Shown one piece after another: positions 1 to 8,975 of a DNA stretch of 22,020 bases. Where the stretch lies: assembly GCA_036897095.1 (NCBI GenBank), contig JAYMSP010002892.1, positions 1 to 22,020 on the forward strand. Direction: 5' to 3'. Under the pieces are notes generated by a model. The model made no database searches. It was not told where the DNA came from and saw only the letters and a program-made list of their open reading frames with translations. The DNA is from Plantago elongata (Eukaryota > Streptophyta > Magnoliopsida > Lamiales > Plantaginaceae). The position numbers were made by a program, and so were the translations under genes. Position 1 is the stretch's first letter; each line of letters begins with the position of its first letter.

Positions 1-210
1 TTAGAAAATTCTCTGGCCGGTTCTGGTTTGAACCGGCCAGAATTTCTAACGGAATTAATAAATCCGTTAGAAATTCCGTTAGAAATTTCTAACGGAAAAA
101 ATGTTCCGTTAGAAATTGTTTCGAACGGCTCTTTTCTCACAGTTTTTGTTCCGTTAGAAATTCCGTTACAAACCTCAATTTCCGTTAGAAATTCCGTCAC
201 TAAAAAGCTG
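1..210. repeat. CCGTTAGAAATT repeat array with hairpin (probable transposon subterminal region)
   Basis: The motif CCGTTAGAAATT occurs exactly at 64-75, 76-87, 106-117, 151-162 and 182-193, with diverged copies at 163 and 194. Inverted copies (TTTCTAACGG) lie near 44-53 and 86-95. A perfect 11-bp stem with a 6-nt loop occupies 13-23 and 30-40, and the sequence outside the stem continues the inverted symmetry imperfectly to the window edge. Short motifs repeated in both orientations are typical of the subterminal regions of CACTA and related DNA transposons, so this is probably an element end cut by the window. The open frame across it (PLEI repeats) is a by-product of the 12-bp period and not a gene. 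Confidence 0.6.
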
Positions 211-328
211 TTTTCTTGGAGTGAAAAGACTCCACACCAAAAGAATCTGAGCCTGTCCCACATGCATAATCATTTTCTGAAGGTTGCATTTTATTGAGTT
301 TGCTAACTTGATAATGTGTTTCTGGTAG

Positions 329-1118
329 GCTCCAACTAAGGAAGAAAGAGAAGTGATGGACACATCACCAATTGAAGAACATGTTTCTGAGCCTTCATCT
401 TCGAAGGTTTGCCTAACATATTTTTCAGAAAGTTGGCACTTTCATTTTTCCATAATCTTTCTTAATCTCACATTATTATTTTTGCTCTCTAGGCTCAACT
501 GAAGCAGAATAGGTACAAGAAGGTGAGGTTGCGACCCCTTCAGTACCAATGGATATTGATGAAGACCCTCCTGCTTCAACATAAAGAAGAGTTCCAGAGA
601 CTGAACAAGTCTCTGAACAAATTGTTTCTGAGCCTCCCCAACCGGAGGTATGTGAAAACTCATATAACAACAAATTCTTTGAAAAAACATAACTTTTTGT
701 CAATCCATCTAATGTGTTGATTTTTATCCTTAGGTTAAAGTCGAAAAAGTAGTTCTTTTTTCTTTTTTTTCTTCCAAATAATGAATTTTCTTATATATGT
801 AACTAGACTTATATAGGCATTTGAAATTGATGAGGACATCCAAACATGTAGGCTCAATTGATACACATGTTCAAGAATGTATCGATAATCGAACATCTAA
901 CATTTGACCACTGCGTCTCAATACTATGATGAAAGAGTAATTGTTTAGGAACAGACTACCTCTTCTCATCATTGCAATGAAGTATCTGAGGCTTTCGATC
1001 CTTTGGTAGAACCTTCTGAGCCTGCACTTGAAACTCAGGTAATTCAAAAACTGAATTCATCCTTCAAACTCAGATAGCTGTAAAGTCTTTGAAACTAAAA
1101 GACTTCTCTCTCATTTAG
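329..1118 (+). other. Ladder of short pseudo-exons with conserved splice contexts
   Basis: Four or five short blocks are each bounded by AG before and GT after. Block 329-406 (78 bp) follows TGGTAG and ends AAG|GT. Block 493-647 follows CTCTAG and ends GAG|GT. Block 949-1038 (90 bp) follows TTTAG and ends CAG|GT. The last block starts at 1119 after CATTTAG. A further block starting near 852 (GTAG|GCTCAATTG) resembles the start of the 493 block. The peptides share a Val-Ser-Glu-Pro type motif (HVSEP, QIVSEP, EVSEAF with PSEP), as if one exon had been multiplied. Intron lengths are inferred from the sequence only. Confidence 0.4.
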
Positions 1119-3840
1119 GCTTTAAGCATTGTATCATCAACTTTTACATCGTCTTCTGATGAGGTGCACAAGTTTTTCATAGAGAAACCCATAAAGAAAC
1201 ATCTCCATCTATTCATGTCATGGCAGAAACTTTGACGTGCTGATCTTACGGATGTTTCCAGCTTGATAAACAATAAGGCTAGAAGAGAAAGAGCCTTGGA
1301 ACTGAAGACATACATCCATGCCACCTACTCTTTAAAGAGTTACAGGTTCTCTACGGTGATGCATGAAGGATTCTCTGAAGAAATCGTACAGCTGCTTAAA
1401 AAAGTATTTATGGATGCGGATGAAGAAACTAGATGACGGGTGGCTTACAAGCTTGCTTTGCCCAAGAGCATGGGTGTCTACCCTTCTGAGCAGGAGGAAG
1501 TTAATGGGCAGGTCACTACTTTGCCAACGGTGATCAATCTAGTCTCTGACGATGACGAGAAAATCGACGAGAATGATTTTGAAGACCCTCCCTCTGAACA
1601 TCCAACCATAATGGATGATGGTGAGGATGATGATGATGATGATGAGGCTCCCACTCCATGAGCTGGTGGAAATTCTTTGGCTTGAAGAGAATCAAGTGTA
1701 GGTTTTCTATCTACACAGAAAGGGTCAACACCACCACTATCTTCAAAGTCACCAACTCATACCTCTCAACAACATGATGAAGAACAAGCAGCAAAGTTTG
1801 CTGAATGGAAGCTGAGGCTAGAGAGTCCAAGCTGAAGAAAATGTTGGAGAGAGAGAGAGGCTCAAGATCAATCTGAGCTAGATGACATGCTTGCTGAGAA
1901 AGAGGCCAAAATCCAGAAACTAGAGGCACTTAACAAGAAGGAATGGGACCTTCTTGGTGAGCAACTCAAGTTAAAGAATTCAATGGAAATCATCGTGGTT
2001 CACATTCAATCAATGGTAGAAGACAAGCAAGATGTTGAGGTTGTATTGCAATTAGGAGGACCATCATAGGACAAAGGGGAGAAATCCATTGATGCCCTTG
2101 AAGCTGACTCCTCTGGCGATTGGTCTGATAAGGATGGCACTAACCATCCTGCTGGAATGGATGAGGAAGAAAAAGAGGTGGAGAATCTAAATGAGCACAT
2201 GGTTGTGTCTCATCAGAAGAGAAAGGTGATTGCACCTAAGACCTTTGATAAAGCTCCAAAAGACAACAATGTTTTTGAAAACAAGTTCATAGTTTTGAAG
2301 AATCTGAATAATGAATTATTTGAACAAAACAACATTGCATTGGCCACCATCCCTACAGAGTTCAAAGCCTTTGCTGAGCTGATGACCAAAAGGTCCACAT
2401 CTCTCATGACTGCATAGAAGGATCTAGGAATGCAAAGAGATGGTGACTTAGAGACAGCTCAGAAATCACTCATGGAATCAATTTATGCTACGGGGAAAGT
2501 AGAAAAGGTGTATGAGCCATTGGAGCAGATCTCCAAGAACACTTACTACATGCTCAATTTGAGTCTTTAAATTCTGAAGTTCAGAAACTGGTCAAAGGCC
2601 AAAATGCTTTCTGTGCACACTTCGACTCTCTGCAAGAAGTTTATTAAGATTGACTCAGACTACAATGACTAAGGGGGAAGGATCAAGAAAAGATACATGC
2701 AAGAGGAAGCAGCCTGCAGAAAAACCTCTAACCATAAGAGAACCTCCCTCTACAGAAAGTCTACCACCACCACCCCCACTGACTAGAGCAAGAGCTTCAT
2801 AGAAAAATCCAAGGGGAACCAAGTCCCCAAGGAAATCTGTTAAACCTTTTGAAGAAGAAGAATGTGAGATCATCAAAAAGAAGAAAGGTAATGAAGATAC
2901 ATGCTCACATAATGATCAAGGCAACTATCTGGATGGTGATGATGAGACTGATCATGATGAGCATCCTCTCCACAGAAAGAGGAAGCGAGTTGATGAGGTA
3001 TCTGAACCTTTTGATGCTACACCAATAGCTTCCAGAACACCATCTGGACATTCCAAACCTGTCCATGGTGGTTTTCAAGACAACACCCCTCTCAGAACAC
3101 ATCTAGGGAGCATCCCAAAAAGAACAAAAACAAATAAGAAATGCAAGGTTTAGGAGAACGAACAATGAAGAACTTCCTCCCAGGCCAGAAGATGCATTAA
3201 TTGAGTAGACTAAGACTCATGATTGTCAGTCTGCTTACCAATGCATAAGACAACTCAATGGCTTCTGGATTTCGGATCTCCAACACTTATTGTTGAATAG
3301 GTAATTTCCTGATCCAATCTTTTAACCAGATGATGGCCTGGAGAATCAACAGACCCAATCTGATAAATCCTGCTCATGTGAAAACATGGCTTGATTTTGA
3401 AGTAAAACTGAGAAGAGATGCCATGGCTAAGGACATGAAGGAAGAGATTCCTATCTACAAACCAGATGATGTTCATAAGGTGCCTAAACTGCTGGGAACA
3501 AGATATAGCTCACATAATAAGCTTGGAGTGCTAGCACACGAGTCATATACATGACTAAGAAAGAATATAAAGATGACTTACATTGCTTGAGAGTCATCTA
3601 CAAGCACTTCAAATTGATTGAAACCAAGATTGAGCATGCCTAGAAATGGAAAAGAGTTTATTGGGTTAGACAGTTTCATAAGAAGAATTCTGATCTAGAT
3701 TACAAATAAAAGTGCAAGGTTGCCATAGAAACTGAAATGGCTGTAAGAACTTATCTCTTTGAGTATGTCATTGACAAAATAGAACACATAAGAGATTCAG
3801 AGACTAACCCAAGGACTGAATGAAGAGCTTAAGGTTGCTG
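329..3840 (+). pseudogene. Decayed long gene of unknown family: small 5' exons, acidic tract, coiled coil
   Basis: I do not recognise the family. Coding-like sequence runs through three frames, with stops and frameshifts throughout. Early pieces look like short exons (separate entry). From 1119 one frame runs to 1682 with stops only at 1233 and 1434, then 1659 and 1683; it encodes a basic stretch followed by an Asp/Glu-rich tract (about 1545-1650) that includes a GAT microsatellite. A frameshift falls at the GA-rich tract near 1850. From 1887 a charged heptad-like region (KIQKLEALNKKEWDLL) suggests a coiled coil, broken by TAG at 2067 and 2415. Later segments (about 2740-3150, 3195-3300, 3550-3830) are rich in Lys, Glu and Pro and interrupted by TAG at 2800 and 3151 and further stops. 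No catalytic motif is visible. An LTR-like remnant follows, so a gag-like or env-like ORF of a non-autonomous retroelement is possible; a decayed host gene is the alternative. Confidence 0.45.
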
Positions 3841-4343
3841 ACAACCTATGTGTTTTGAAGACTCTGAAGACTAAAGACTTAGAATGTTTCTTGGAACTTG
3901 AACTCTACTCCTATTCTATTTTCCTTACGTATTGTTTTGTGTTTTTTTGCTGATGTATTCATTTGATATATTATTGTAAGCTATCTTATGTTCTGTACGT
4001 GTAATTTCTAATGATCATACTCTCAGATACATTAATATAAGATAACTTGTCAACAAAGATCACTCCTTGTGATTTGGTTGATGTCTTACTTTTTGCACTT
4101 ATATGAACTTAAATGATATATCATTCTGAAATGATCAAGTACTGGGAATTTGACTTCACCAATCTGTAATAGGACTTGAGTGGTGACCATTGTAAAGAAG
4201 AAATACACGAAGTATGACAGTTTTTAGAAACCTTGTAATAGGATGTTAGGTCTCTTAATGTAATTTTTATTTAGCTCGAAGAAGATCAAGAAAGAGGCAT
4301 CCAAGCAAAGGAGAAGACCTTTTGCACAAAGGTATATGAAGAT
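3841..4343. other. AT-rich stretch without recognisable gene
   Basis: I see no sustained reading frame here. The sequence is AT-rich with T-runs such as that at 3945-3950. It connects the decayed gene to the purine-rich tract that precedes the LTR-like region. It could be 3' untranslated or spacer DNA of a non-autonomous retroelement. Confidence 0.4.
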
Positions 4344-4421
4344 AAAGGGGAAAAGTCTCCTCAGATTGTTATTTCCAGAAAGTTATTTGAAGACTTGTGT
4401 TTTTGTTCACAAAACAAAGTC

Positions 4422-4453
4422 ACAACAAGTTTCTGAGACAACAAGTTTCTGAG
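4422..4453. repeat. Perfect 16-bp tandem duplication
   Basis: ACAACAAGTTTCTGAG occurs twice head to tail, at 4422-4437 and 4438-4453, without mismatch. Its perfection in an otherwise decayed region points to a recent slippage or repair event. Confidence 0.9.
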
Positions 4454-4728
4454 AAGATGGAACATGTGATACTTCAGAAAGCTACATGCATCCGTTAAGA
4501 CTACATGATGAAATATAATACACTGCATTTAATGCTGGACAGAAATATCACTATCCTTCTGCGGAACTCTCTAAAAAGAGATATATGCATGGGATTACTA
4601 ATTTCAAGATATGAACGGATTGAATTTGAAATAGGTCTAACAGATACTATTCAAACAACTACCAAATTCACCTATAAATATCACCACTTAGAAGCTGAGA
4701 AATACGCACACATACGAACTACCATCAT

Positions 4729-4812
4729 ATCAACTATCAAGCAAGTATTCTCTCAAGCATTCTTACTACTATCAACTATCAAGCAACTATTCTCTCAAGC
4801 ATTCTTACTACA
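4729..4812. repeat. 42-bp tandem duplication in LTR-like leader
   Basis: Two 42-bp units (4729-4770 and 4771-4812) begin ATCAACTATCAAGCAA and contain TTCTCTCAAGCATTCTTACTA. I see about two differences between them. The pair lies just downstream of the TATA box at 4673 and would lie in the leader of any transcript starting there. Confidence 0.85.
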
Positions 4813-5051
4813 ATTCTCCAAGCTATCTGTTGCGACTAACAAGCTCGAGAATTCACTAGTAGTTTTAAGTGTCCTGATCCTTCAACAAGTAGTGTAATTT
4901 GTGAAAGAGTTGAATTATTGGATAAACTATTTGAGATTCATTCTCTTGAACAAATCTCACAATCTTGGGTCAGTAAAAGAGAACCTACCATATACTGAAC
5001 CAGTATATTAAGTAGTGTCATTCCTTCAAGCTCTTTGAACATAGCTGAAAA

Positions 5052-5099
5052 GTTATCTGGACCAACATATTCTAGACCGTTATCTGGACCAACATATTC
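5052..5099. repeat. 27-bp tandem duplication
   Basis: GTTATCTGGACCAACATATTC starts at 5052 and again at 5079, separated by TAGACC, giving a 27-bp period with one full and one partial unit. It creates the repeated YVGPDN seen in an antisense frame, which is not a gene. Confidence 0.85.
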
Positions 5100-5514
5100 A
5101 ATATAAAATAAACATAGTACATTAATGTTTACCACAATAACAATGCAATTCAAAACTACAAAAACACGTTTTAAAATTATAACAAAGAATAACATGAAAC
5201 ACAAGTTAAAAACAATAACATTGATGCTTCACTCGTAATAGTACTTCTTAATACTATAACCTTGCCTTTTAAAACTATAACACATTATTTGTAAAAATCA
5301 AATCATAAATATTTCACCAGAGGCTAAAACCACCAACATTGCTGCTTAAAACTACAATAATAGGTTTTGAAACTATAACATTTGTGTTAAATAAATAACA
5401 GGCGTAAACATTCAACACAACCATGAAAATGATGCTTAAAACTATAACAAAGTACAAACGTGCAACACAAGCTAAAAACGCTAATATTGGTACCTAATAT
5501 CATAATACATAGTA

Positions 5515-5522
5515 TATTATAA
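5515..5522. repeat. Left 8-bp target-site duplication (TATTATAA)
   Basis: TATTATAA at 5515-5522 is repeated exactly at 6609-6616, directly outside the inverted repeats of the foldback element. The next base on either side differs, so the duplication is 8 bp. Confidence 0.7.
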
Positions 5523-5760
5523 GAATCAATTTTATTTTACACTACAACCTTTTAGCTCACTTTGATTTTACACCGGGACCTTTTTTTTGGGAGTCTACAC
5601 TAAAATATTTGCCAATATTTTGACCTAACATGCCGGTTAGACGGCGCTAACTCTCCGTTAGTTTTATTTTCAAATTACACCAAAACTTTTGCAGAAATTT
5701 ACACTCGTTACCGAAACCTTTGCAAAAACTTGACTCGCTACCTGAACCTTTTCCTAGAAT
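5523..5760 (+). repeat. Left terminal inverted repeat of foldback element
   Basis: This arm of about 238 bp pairs with 6367-6608 in reverse complement, with scattered substitutions and small indels, including a different length of the T/A homopolymer (about 8 versus 12). It begins GAATCAATTTTATTTTACAC. Confidence 0.75.
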
Positions 5761-6366
5761 CAAATTTTACACAAAATATGATCATTTGTATATATTTAAT
5801 TGCATTTTTGGTTTTAAACGGGTTAGAGGTCAAGGATGAGTCATGATTAATCTCCCTCCCCCCTATTTGTGTATATCGCATTTTCTTTTAGGTTTAGTAC
5901 ATGCATGGTGGATATATAATTTTTTTTGTAATTTTTAACAAACCTTATAGATTGATGATAATTGTAATTTGATTGTCATTTAAAATCTCCAATAACATAA
6001 CATTTGACACCATTATTTGTGACATGGTAGTTTTTTTGTTGGTTATTGTACGTTACTTTAAACTTTGAAGCACACATATGTTTTAGAGGCCATATTATTT
6101 GTCAAAATTACTTTTTTATTTTTTAGTAACAAAATGATAGAAAATGTGTATGGAATTTAATTTGGATTTACTAGCTACATATTTGACGGGTCCATTTATG
6201 ATAAACATGATCAACGGATGTTACTACACATGCTAACTTACATAGGTGTAACAAACATAAACAAAGTAAATGTCCAAATTGAAAGGAAAAAACAAACTCA
6301 TTATTACTTGAAAAAAAAAACAATTTGAAATATCATAAAAACTAAACGAATATTATGAACTTTCTC

Positions 6367-6608
6367 ATTCTAGGAATTAAAATCGACAGCAAGTGCAACT
6401 TTTTGTAAAGGTCTCGATAACGAGTGTAAATTTCTGCAAAGGTTTTTGTGTAATTTGAAAATAAAACTAACGGAGAGTCAACACCGTCTAACCTTTGTGA
6501 TAGGTAAAATTTTTAACAAAGGTTTTAGTGTAGACTTCCAAAAAAAAAAAGGTCCCGGTGTAAAATCAAAGTGAACCAAAATGTTGTAGTGTAAAATAAA
6601 ATTTTCTC
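6367..6608 (-). repeat. Right terminal inverted repeat of foldback element
   Basis: This arm of about 242 bp is the inverted partner of 5523-5760. Read from the outside on the minus strand it starts GAGAAAATTTTATTTTACAC. Its inner limit is set at ATTCTAGGAA, the inverse of TTCCTAGAAT at 5751-5760. Confidence 0.75.
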
Positions 6609-6616
6609 TATTATAA
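6609..6616. repeat. Right 8-bp target-site duplication (TATTATAA)
   Basis: Exact copy of 5515-5522, directly outside the right arm of the foldback element. Confidence 0.7.
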
Positions 6617-6879
6617 AACTATAACAATGTCTCTTAAAACTATGACAACGTATTTGTAAGAATTCAAACCATAAATAAATATCTCAGCATATGCTTAAAG
6701 CACTGATGTTGCTGCTTAAATAACAAAAATAGATCTGAAAACTATAACAACGATAATTAAAAATAACAGGCTGAAATATTAAGCACAAGGTAAAACTATA
6801 ACAACAATACTTAAAATTATAACACCGGATCTTAAAACCATAACAAACTAGCATATTGTGAAATTCGATTTTCATTATA

Positions 6880-7334
6880 TGAATTTCAGATCTAAAAACT
6901 TTAGATCATAAAATCAACGAAAAACGACAAATAAAAGCTCAAATTTCACTTTCAAATGTGATTTTAACCGGAAAAAATAAGATGCATTTGTTGATTTGAA
7001 CATTTTAGCAATTTTTCGGCGAAAATCCGGCAAGATCTAACATAATTTCGGCGAAACTAGAGAGATAGAGAGAGAAATTGATCGGTGCATTTGATTGTAG
7101 CCGTGCTTGACCGCCTTAATTTCATACGGTGGTTCCGACGATGGTGATTCCGGTCTCCGACAAATGGGGGAGGGCGGTGGTGGTTTCGATCTCCGATGGA
7201 GGAAAGGGAGAAAGGAAGAGGAAAAGAGAGAGGGGTTTGAATGTTTCTCTCTCTAGGATTTTTATAGAGAGAGAAAGATTGTTTAGTTTTGGAAATTTTA
7301 TGAGAGATTAGGTTTTTATTTGAGTATTTATATA
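6880..7334 (-). promoter_or_regulatory. Minus-strand TATA box and CT-rich leader-like region
   Basis: Read on the minus strand, TATATAAATA (7325-7334) is followed by a long CT-rich tract with CTCTCTCTC runs (about 7200-7290), then a Pro/His-coding GC-richer stretch around 7110-7200, then AT-rich DNA. This is the usual look of a plant core promoter with a pyrimidine-rich 5' untranslated region. No convincing coding sequence follows; the 113-codon minus-strand frame here starts upstream of the TATA box and is low complexity. It may drive whatever element the AAACTATAACAA array belonged to. The TATA box abuts the proposed Helitron terminus at 7335. Confidence 0.3.
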
Positions 7335-7346
7335 CTAGAACTGACA

Positions 7347-7365
7347 TCACACGCTTCGCGTGAGA
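7347..7365 (-). other. Helitron-type 3' terminal hairpin
   Basis: Five base pairs (CACGC with GCGTG) enclose the loop TTC, extended by two more pairs beyond an A:A mismatch. The stem lies eight nucleotides from CTAG (7335-7338) on the minus strand, with T (7334 on the plus strand, A) outside. Spacing and composition fit the rolling-circle termination hairpin of Helitrons. Confidence 0.5.
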
Positions 7366-8440
7366 AGCTGTGTTTTCCGGTCTTGTTTTATAGTTCATTA
7401 AATTATATTCGTTTTGCCTCTGTACAACTATGTCGATATCTATGTAAACTTATGATTAATTGTTAAAGTTTAAAGATGTGTAATATATAGAAGATAAGAA
7501 ATATTTCAGAAAATGTATCATTTTCAATTCCAAACCAATAAATAAATGTTTACATGTTTTCGAATCTAAGACAATATATGCGCCTCATCTTAGGTTTGAG
7601 TATAAGTGGAAGAAGAAAAAAGTATATTATTGCAAAACATATCTTTTACGATGACAACGACCTACAATTATCAATTGATAGATATTCCATTAGAATCTAC
7701 GTGACATTTTTAATATCTGCATCATTTCTACAATTCCATACATCTAAACATCCTTCTGATATAGAAGAAGCCATATGTGCTACATAATTTACTCCTCTAA
7801 CATGTTGGTGTCTGCTAGTTTACCACAATACAGTTTAATTTTGATCATCAGCCTTGTAGGTTCCCATTAATTTTCAATTTTGATTAAATGACTGCCCTAA
7901 TCCCATAACAAAAGAGGACCCTACGTGAGGTCCGTTAATATCTAAGTAACAAAGCATACCCGCAAGGAGTTGGTTATCAAATTCTTCTAATTTGTAGTAC
8001 ATGTTAAATGCTCAAGGTAACTTCTGGAGATGGACAATTAAATTGAATGGAGCAGGAGGTGCAGTAGAGTTTAGTTCATGGGGAAGAAAAAGTTGAGTTG
8101 TATTGTTGACATACTAGAACTTGTATGGTAACAAAGCAAAGCGTTATCTGGTTACTTGTTAAGTAGCCTGAGCCACCTTGATGCGTAGGATGTCTACCTA
8201 ACAAAGATAAAGAGACAATATCCACTAATCACTTATTTTCATCTTATTTTGTCGATAGATATATGCTTAGATCAATTATTTGGTAACATTATTATATTTG
8301 CACAAACAAACGACTGAAACAATCATCACAACACAAGAAATTGGAAAGCCTGCAGATGAAGAAAATAGTACACAAGTACAATTCTCTTAAGTCAAACTAT
8401 GTCTAGGTCTATGTGTTTTTACCATTTATATGATAACACA
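7366..8440. other. AT-rich interior of Helitron candidate, mostly without recognisable genes
   Basis: No long frame is convincing. The 77-codon plus-strand frame at 7554-7787 overlaps a minus-strand fragment that looks more protein-like. A minus-strand frame at about 7870-8060 is open except for one or two stops and may be another captured exon, but I recognise nothing in it. AAAGCGTTAT occurs near 8139 and again near 8686 with similar flanks. Confidence 0.3.
7698..7813 (-). pseudogene. Possible RNase H-like (RVT_3-type) protein fragment
   Basis: On the minus strand this stretch encodes RHQHVRGVNYVAHMASS and about twenty further residues before TAG at 7698-7700. The pattern of basic residues, then Asn-x-Val-Ala-His-x-Ala, resembles the C-terminal part of plant RNase H-like domains (commonly R-x-x-N-x-V-A-H-x-L-A), found in LINE-related and host proteins. 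It is short, without start or flanking catalytic Asp/Glu residues in view, and could be a chance match. If real it is a captured exon or a LINE scrap within the Helitron candidate. Confidence 0.2.
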
Positions 8441-8612
8441 CATAAAATAAGACTTGATCTCAGAAAGATAAGTCCAAAGGTTTATCTTCTCCCACGATAA
8501 GAGTGACTTGTGATTACACCAAGGCAAAAATCCATAACGAGGGCACTGTAAAATTTGTTGATTGAAATCATTGCTGGAGAAGCATTGATAGCCATCGATG
8601 AATTTTCACTTT

Positions 8613-8629
8613 ATCTCAACGGTTGAGAT
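8613..8629. other. 17-nt palindrome with MYB-type core
   Basis: ATCTCAACGGTTGAGAT is perfectly symmetric around one central base and contains AACGG/AACCG, the core bound by plant MYB proteins (as in MSA elements). It lies about 170 bp upstream of the TATA box at 8779, a plausible promoter position. Confidence 0.35.
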
Positions 8630-8778
8630 TAAACGGTGATAATGCTGACGGTGGAGAGACAGTTATGGCCCCACTTACATTTAATGCAAAGCGTTATTTG
8701 TTACCACGCCAATGCATTATACACAGTAACAAATGCATATTGTATGCATGTATTTTGTAACTGTTGTGATTCTAATGC

Positions 8779-8788
8779 TATATATAAA
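8779..8788 (+). promoter_or_regulatory. TATA box upstream of the 8976 ORF
   Basis: TATATATAAA sits at 8779-8788. Transcription about 30 bp downstream would give a leader with CTCTCTAC and TTCTCTCTAG pyrimidine patches, reaching the ATG at 8976. The arrangement suits a gene or an LTR promoter. Confidence 0.4.
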
Positions 8789-8975
8789 GGATTTAGAGAA
8801 AAGACAAACACTTTCCGCAAATCCAAAATTCACAACTTGCATCTAAATATCATTTTCTCTCTACTTTTCTGCAAAGAAAACCTTCAACTACTTATGTTCT
8901 CTCTAGTCTTCTGAAAAAGAAGCACTAATACATAAATTAACCTTCTTGATTTTAGATAATCTTTCACTATATATA

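Larger units (their letters stand above)
4344..5000 (+). mobile_element. LTR-like remnant with polypurine tract and TATA box
   Basis: A purine tract AAAGGGGAAAAG at 4344-4355 is followed by sequence laid out like a plant LTR. A TATA box (CCTATAAATATC) lies at 4671-4682, about 300 bp downstream, and is followed by a pyrimidine-containing leader rich in TCTCTCAAGC. Exact LTR borders cannot be fixed because no second copy is in the window. The right limit of 5000 is approximate. The open frame at 4505-4897 encodes low-complexity repeats and is probably chance. The order of coding-like DNA, purine tract, then promoter-bearing block is what the 3' end of an LTR element looks like; a superfamily cannot be assigned without pol sequence. 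Confidence 0.35.
5523..6608. mobile_element. Foldback / long-TIR non-autonomous DNA transposon (1,086 bp)
   Basis: Long imperfect terminal inverted repeats occupy 5523-5760 and 6367-6608. The reverse complement of the right arm follows the left arm through TTTTATTTTACACTACAAC, TTTTACACCGGGACC, a homopolymer run, GTCTACACTAAAA, TAGACGG, CTCTCCGTTAGTTTTATTTT and TTTACACTCGTTA, to CCTAGAAT. The roughly 600-bp interior is AT-rich and has no frame that looks coding, so transposition would need enzymes in trans. The 8-bp flanking duplication suits hAT or Mutator-like elements. The arms are long as in Mutator-like elements, yet the near-terminal CACTACAAC resembles CACTA ends. Superfamily is left open. 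It inserted into the AAACTATAACAA array. Confidence 0.75.
5145..6860. repeat. Degenerate AAACTATAACAA repeat array, interrupted by a foldback element
   Basis: Variants of CTTAAAACTATAACAA recur irregularly, every 25-90 bp: for example near 5170, 5270, 5335, 5370 and 5440, then after the inserted foldback element near 6615, 6632, 6738, 6792, 6810 and 6833. The two halves match in style and motif, showing that the array was continuous before the element at 5523-6608 inserted. No protein is encoded. Such arrays occur in extended terminal or subterminal regions of plant DNA transposons, but the family cannot be named from this copy. Confidence 0.6.

Noticed and set aside
28..297. 89-codon frame with PLEI repeats
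   Set aside because: It is generated by the 12-bp CCGTTAGAAATT period being a multiple of three; there is no other coding evidence.
329..3840. Premature stops all explainable as C-to-T changes (CAG, CAA, CGA to TAG, TAA, TGA), suggesting methylation-driven decay
   Set aside because: Every stop codon can arise from a sense codon by C-to-T at the first base, so the observation has no weight without intact relatives to compare.
4505..4897. 130-codon frame
   Set aside because: Much of it is made by the 42-bp tandem duplication (a multiple of three) and lies over the LTR-like leader; no domain features.
4938..5204. 88-codon minus-strand frame with a repeated YVGPDN
   Set aside because: The repeat reflects the 27-bp DNA duplication; the remainder is AT-rich hydrophobic sequence.
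7057..7398. 113-codon minus-strand frame
   Set aside because: It begins upstream of the minus-strand TATA box, and is low-complexity Ser/Arg/His sequence from CT-rich DNA.
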